In this document: positions 5,946 through 6,131 of the stretch, in pieces
How positions within the stretch are numbered: the stretch's first letter is position 1
How the letters are laid out: every line of letters starts with the position of its first letter
NCBI GenBank assembly: GCA_902797705.1
Contig: CADBTX010000023.1
Location: 1-6,131, forward strand
From: an uncultured Lachnospiraceae bacterium
GTDB lineage: Bacteria > Bacillota > Clostridia > Lachnospirales > Lachnospiraceae
Direction: 5' to 3'
Length of the DNA: 6,131 nucleotides
Notes under the pieces: model-generated
What the model was told of the DNA's origin: nothing
Database searches by the model: none
The model's input: only the letters and a program-made list of their open reading frames with translations
Translations under genes and position numbers: made by a program

Positions 5946-6131
5946 CTATCTTTCCTCCTTTATGACTGTTTTGCCGGAAAGAACCGTCTCGTTCTGGAAT
6001 TCATCAATGGTAAATACACCTGACAGAACGGAATTCTTTCCTATGGTCAGTCCGGAAGGTATCTCTGACCTTTCTGCAATGGTTACCAGGCCGTGGGTAT
6101 AGATATTGGGATCTGTTTCATTAGGCACTTC
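5946..6131 (-). CDS. glgC: C-terminal end of glucose-1-phosphate adenylyltransferase GlgC (cut by window edge)
   Basis: Sixty-one codons and a TAG stop are visible, and the frame is open at the window edge, so this is the 3' part of a longer gene. No true start is implied by the GTG at 6128. The peptide has a beta-helix-like rhythm: GLVTIAERSEIPSGLTIGKN, then SVLSGVF, ending in SGKTVIKEER. This is the hexapeptide-rich tail style of clostridial GlgC. The stronger argument is context: it ends 3 nt before glgD, and glgC-glgD pairs in that order are standard in Firmicutes. It would be the catalytic subunit of ADP-glucose pyrophosphorylase. Too little sequence is present to see any active-site residue. 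Confidence 0.75.
   Translation of the reverse strand, partial: EVPNETDPNIYTHGLVTIAERSEIPSGLTIGKNSVLSGVFTIDEFQNETVLSGKTVIKEER
5954..5958 (-). promoter_or_regulatory. Strong Shine-Dalgarno for glgD inside the glgC end
   Basis: AAAGGAGG on the minus strand (core GGAGG) lies within the last codons of glgC, 11 nt before the glgD ATG. The core is perfect but the spacing is longer than the usual 5-9 nt. Confidence 0.6.

Noticed and set aside
4908..6023. A 371-codon open frame on the plus strand opposite glgD and the glgC end
   Set aside because: The minus strand carries clear GlgD motifs and tightly spaced starts. The antisense frame has no recognisable domain or good ribosome binding site and crosses the glgD/glgC junction, so it is a by-product of codon usage.

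Overview
This window is a compact block of bacterial housekeeping genes, all read from the minus strand, so the biological order runs from base 6131 down to base 1. Gene content and protein style point to a Clostridia-type Firmicute, most likely Lachnospiraceae. The evidence is the paired GlgC/GlgD glycogen enzymes, the Firmicutes-specific DnaD protein with a DnaI-like loader ATPase, the 'TEACEY' MurC signature, and an unusual long-form PRPP synthetase. This taxonomic call is inference, since no rRNA or marker search was possible.

Region 1 (6131 to 2871) is a tight gene run: the C-terminal end of glgC (cut by the window edge), glgD, pth and murC. The gaps are a few bases or less: 3 nt between glgC and glgD, a 1-nt stop/start overlap (TAATG) between glgD and pth, and a 14-nt overlap between pth and murC. 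They therefore look co-transcribed and partly translationally coupled. Functions are glycogen precursor synthesis (ADP-glucose), peptidyl-tRNA recycling, and UDP-MurNAc to L-alanine ligation in peptidoglycan synthesis.

Region 2 (2870 to 2683) is the only real intergenic space, about 188 bases, and it is dense with signals. In transcription order it holds three abutting 9-mers resembling DnaA boxes, a 12-bp intrinsic terminator ending the murC transcript, a good extended -10 promoter, a 9-bp inverted repeat close to the predicted 5' end of the new transcript, and a Shine-Dalgarno sequence.

Region 3 (2682 to 1) is a second operon: a DnaD-domain primosomal protein, a DnaC/DnaI-family helicase-loader ATPase, and the first 160 codons of long-form ribose-phosphate pyrophosphokinase (cut by the window edge). 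The first two would cooperate in loading the replicative helicase. Prs supplies PRPP for nucleotide synthesis, so the operon joins replication initiation with precursor supply.

I found no mobile element, CRISPR array, tRNA, rRNA or defence system. The window is mostly ordinary core genome. The points most worth a second look are the DnaA-box-like triplet upstream of the replication genes, the 5' leader stem-loop, and the heptad-repeat linker in the DnaD protein.
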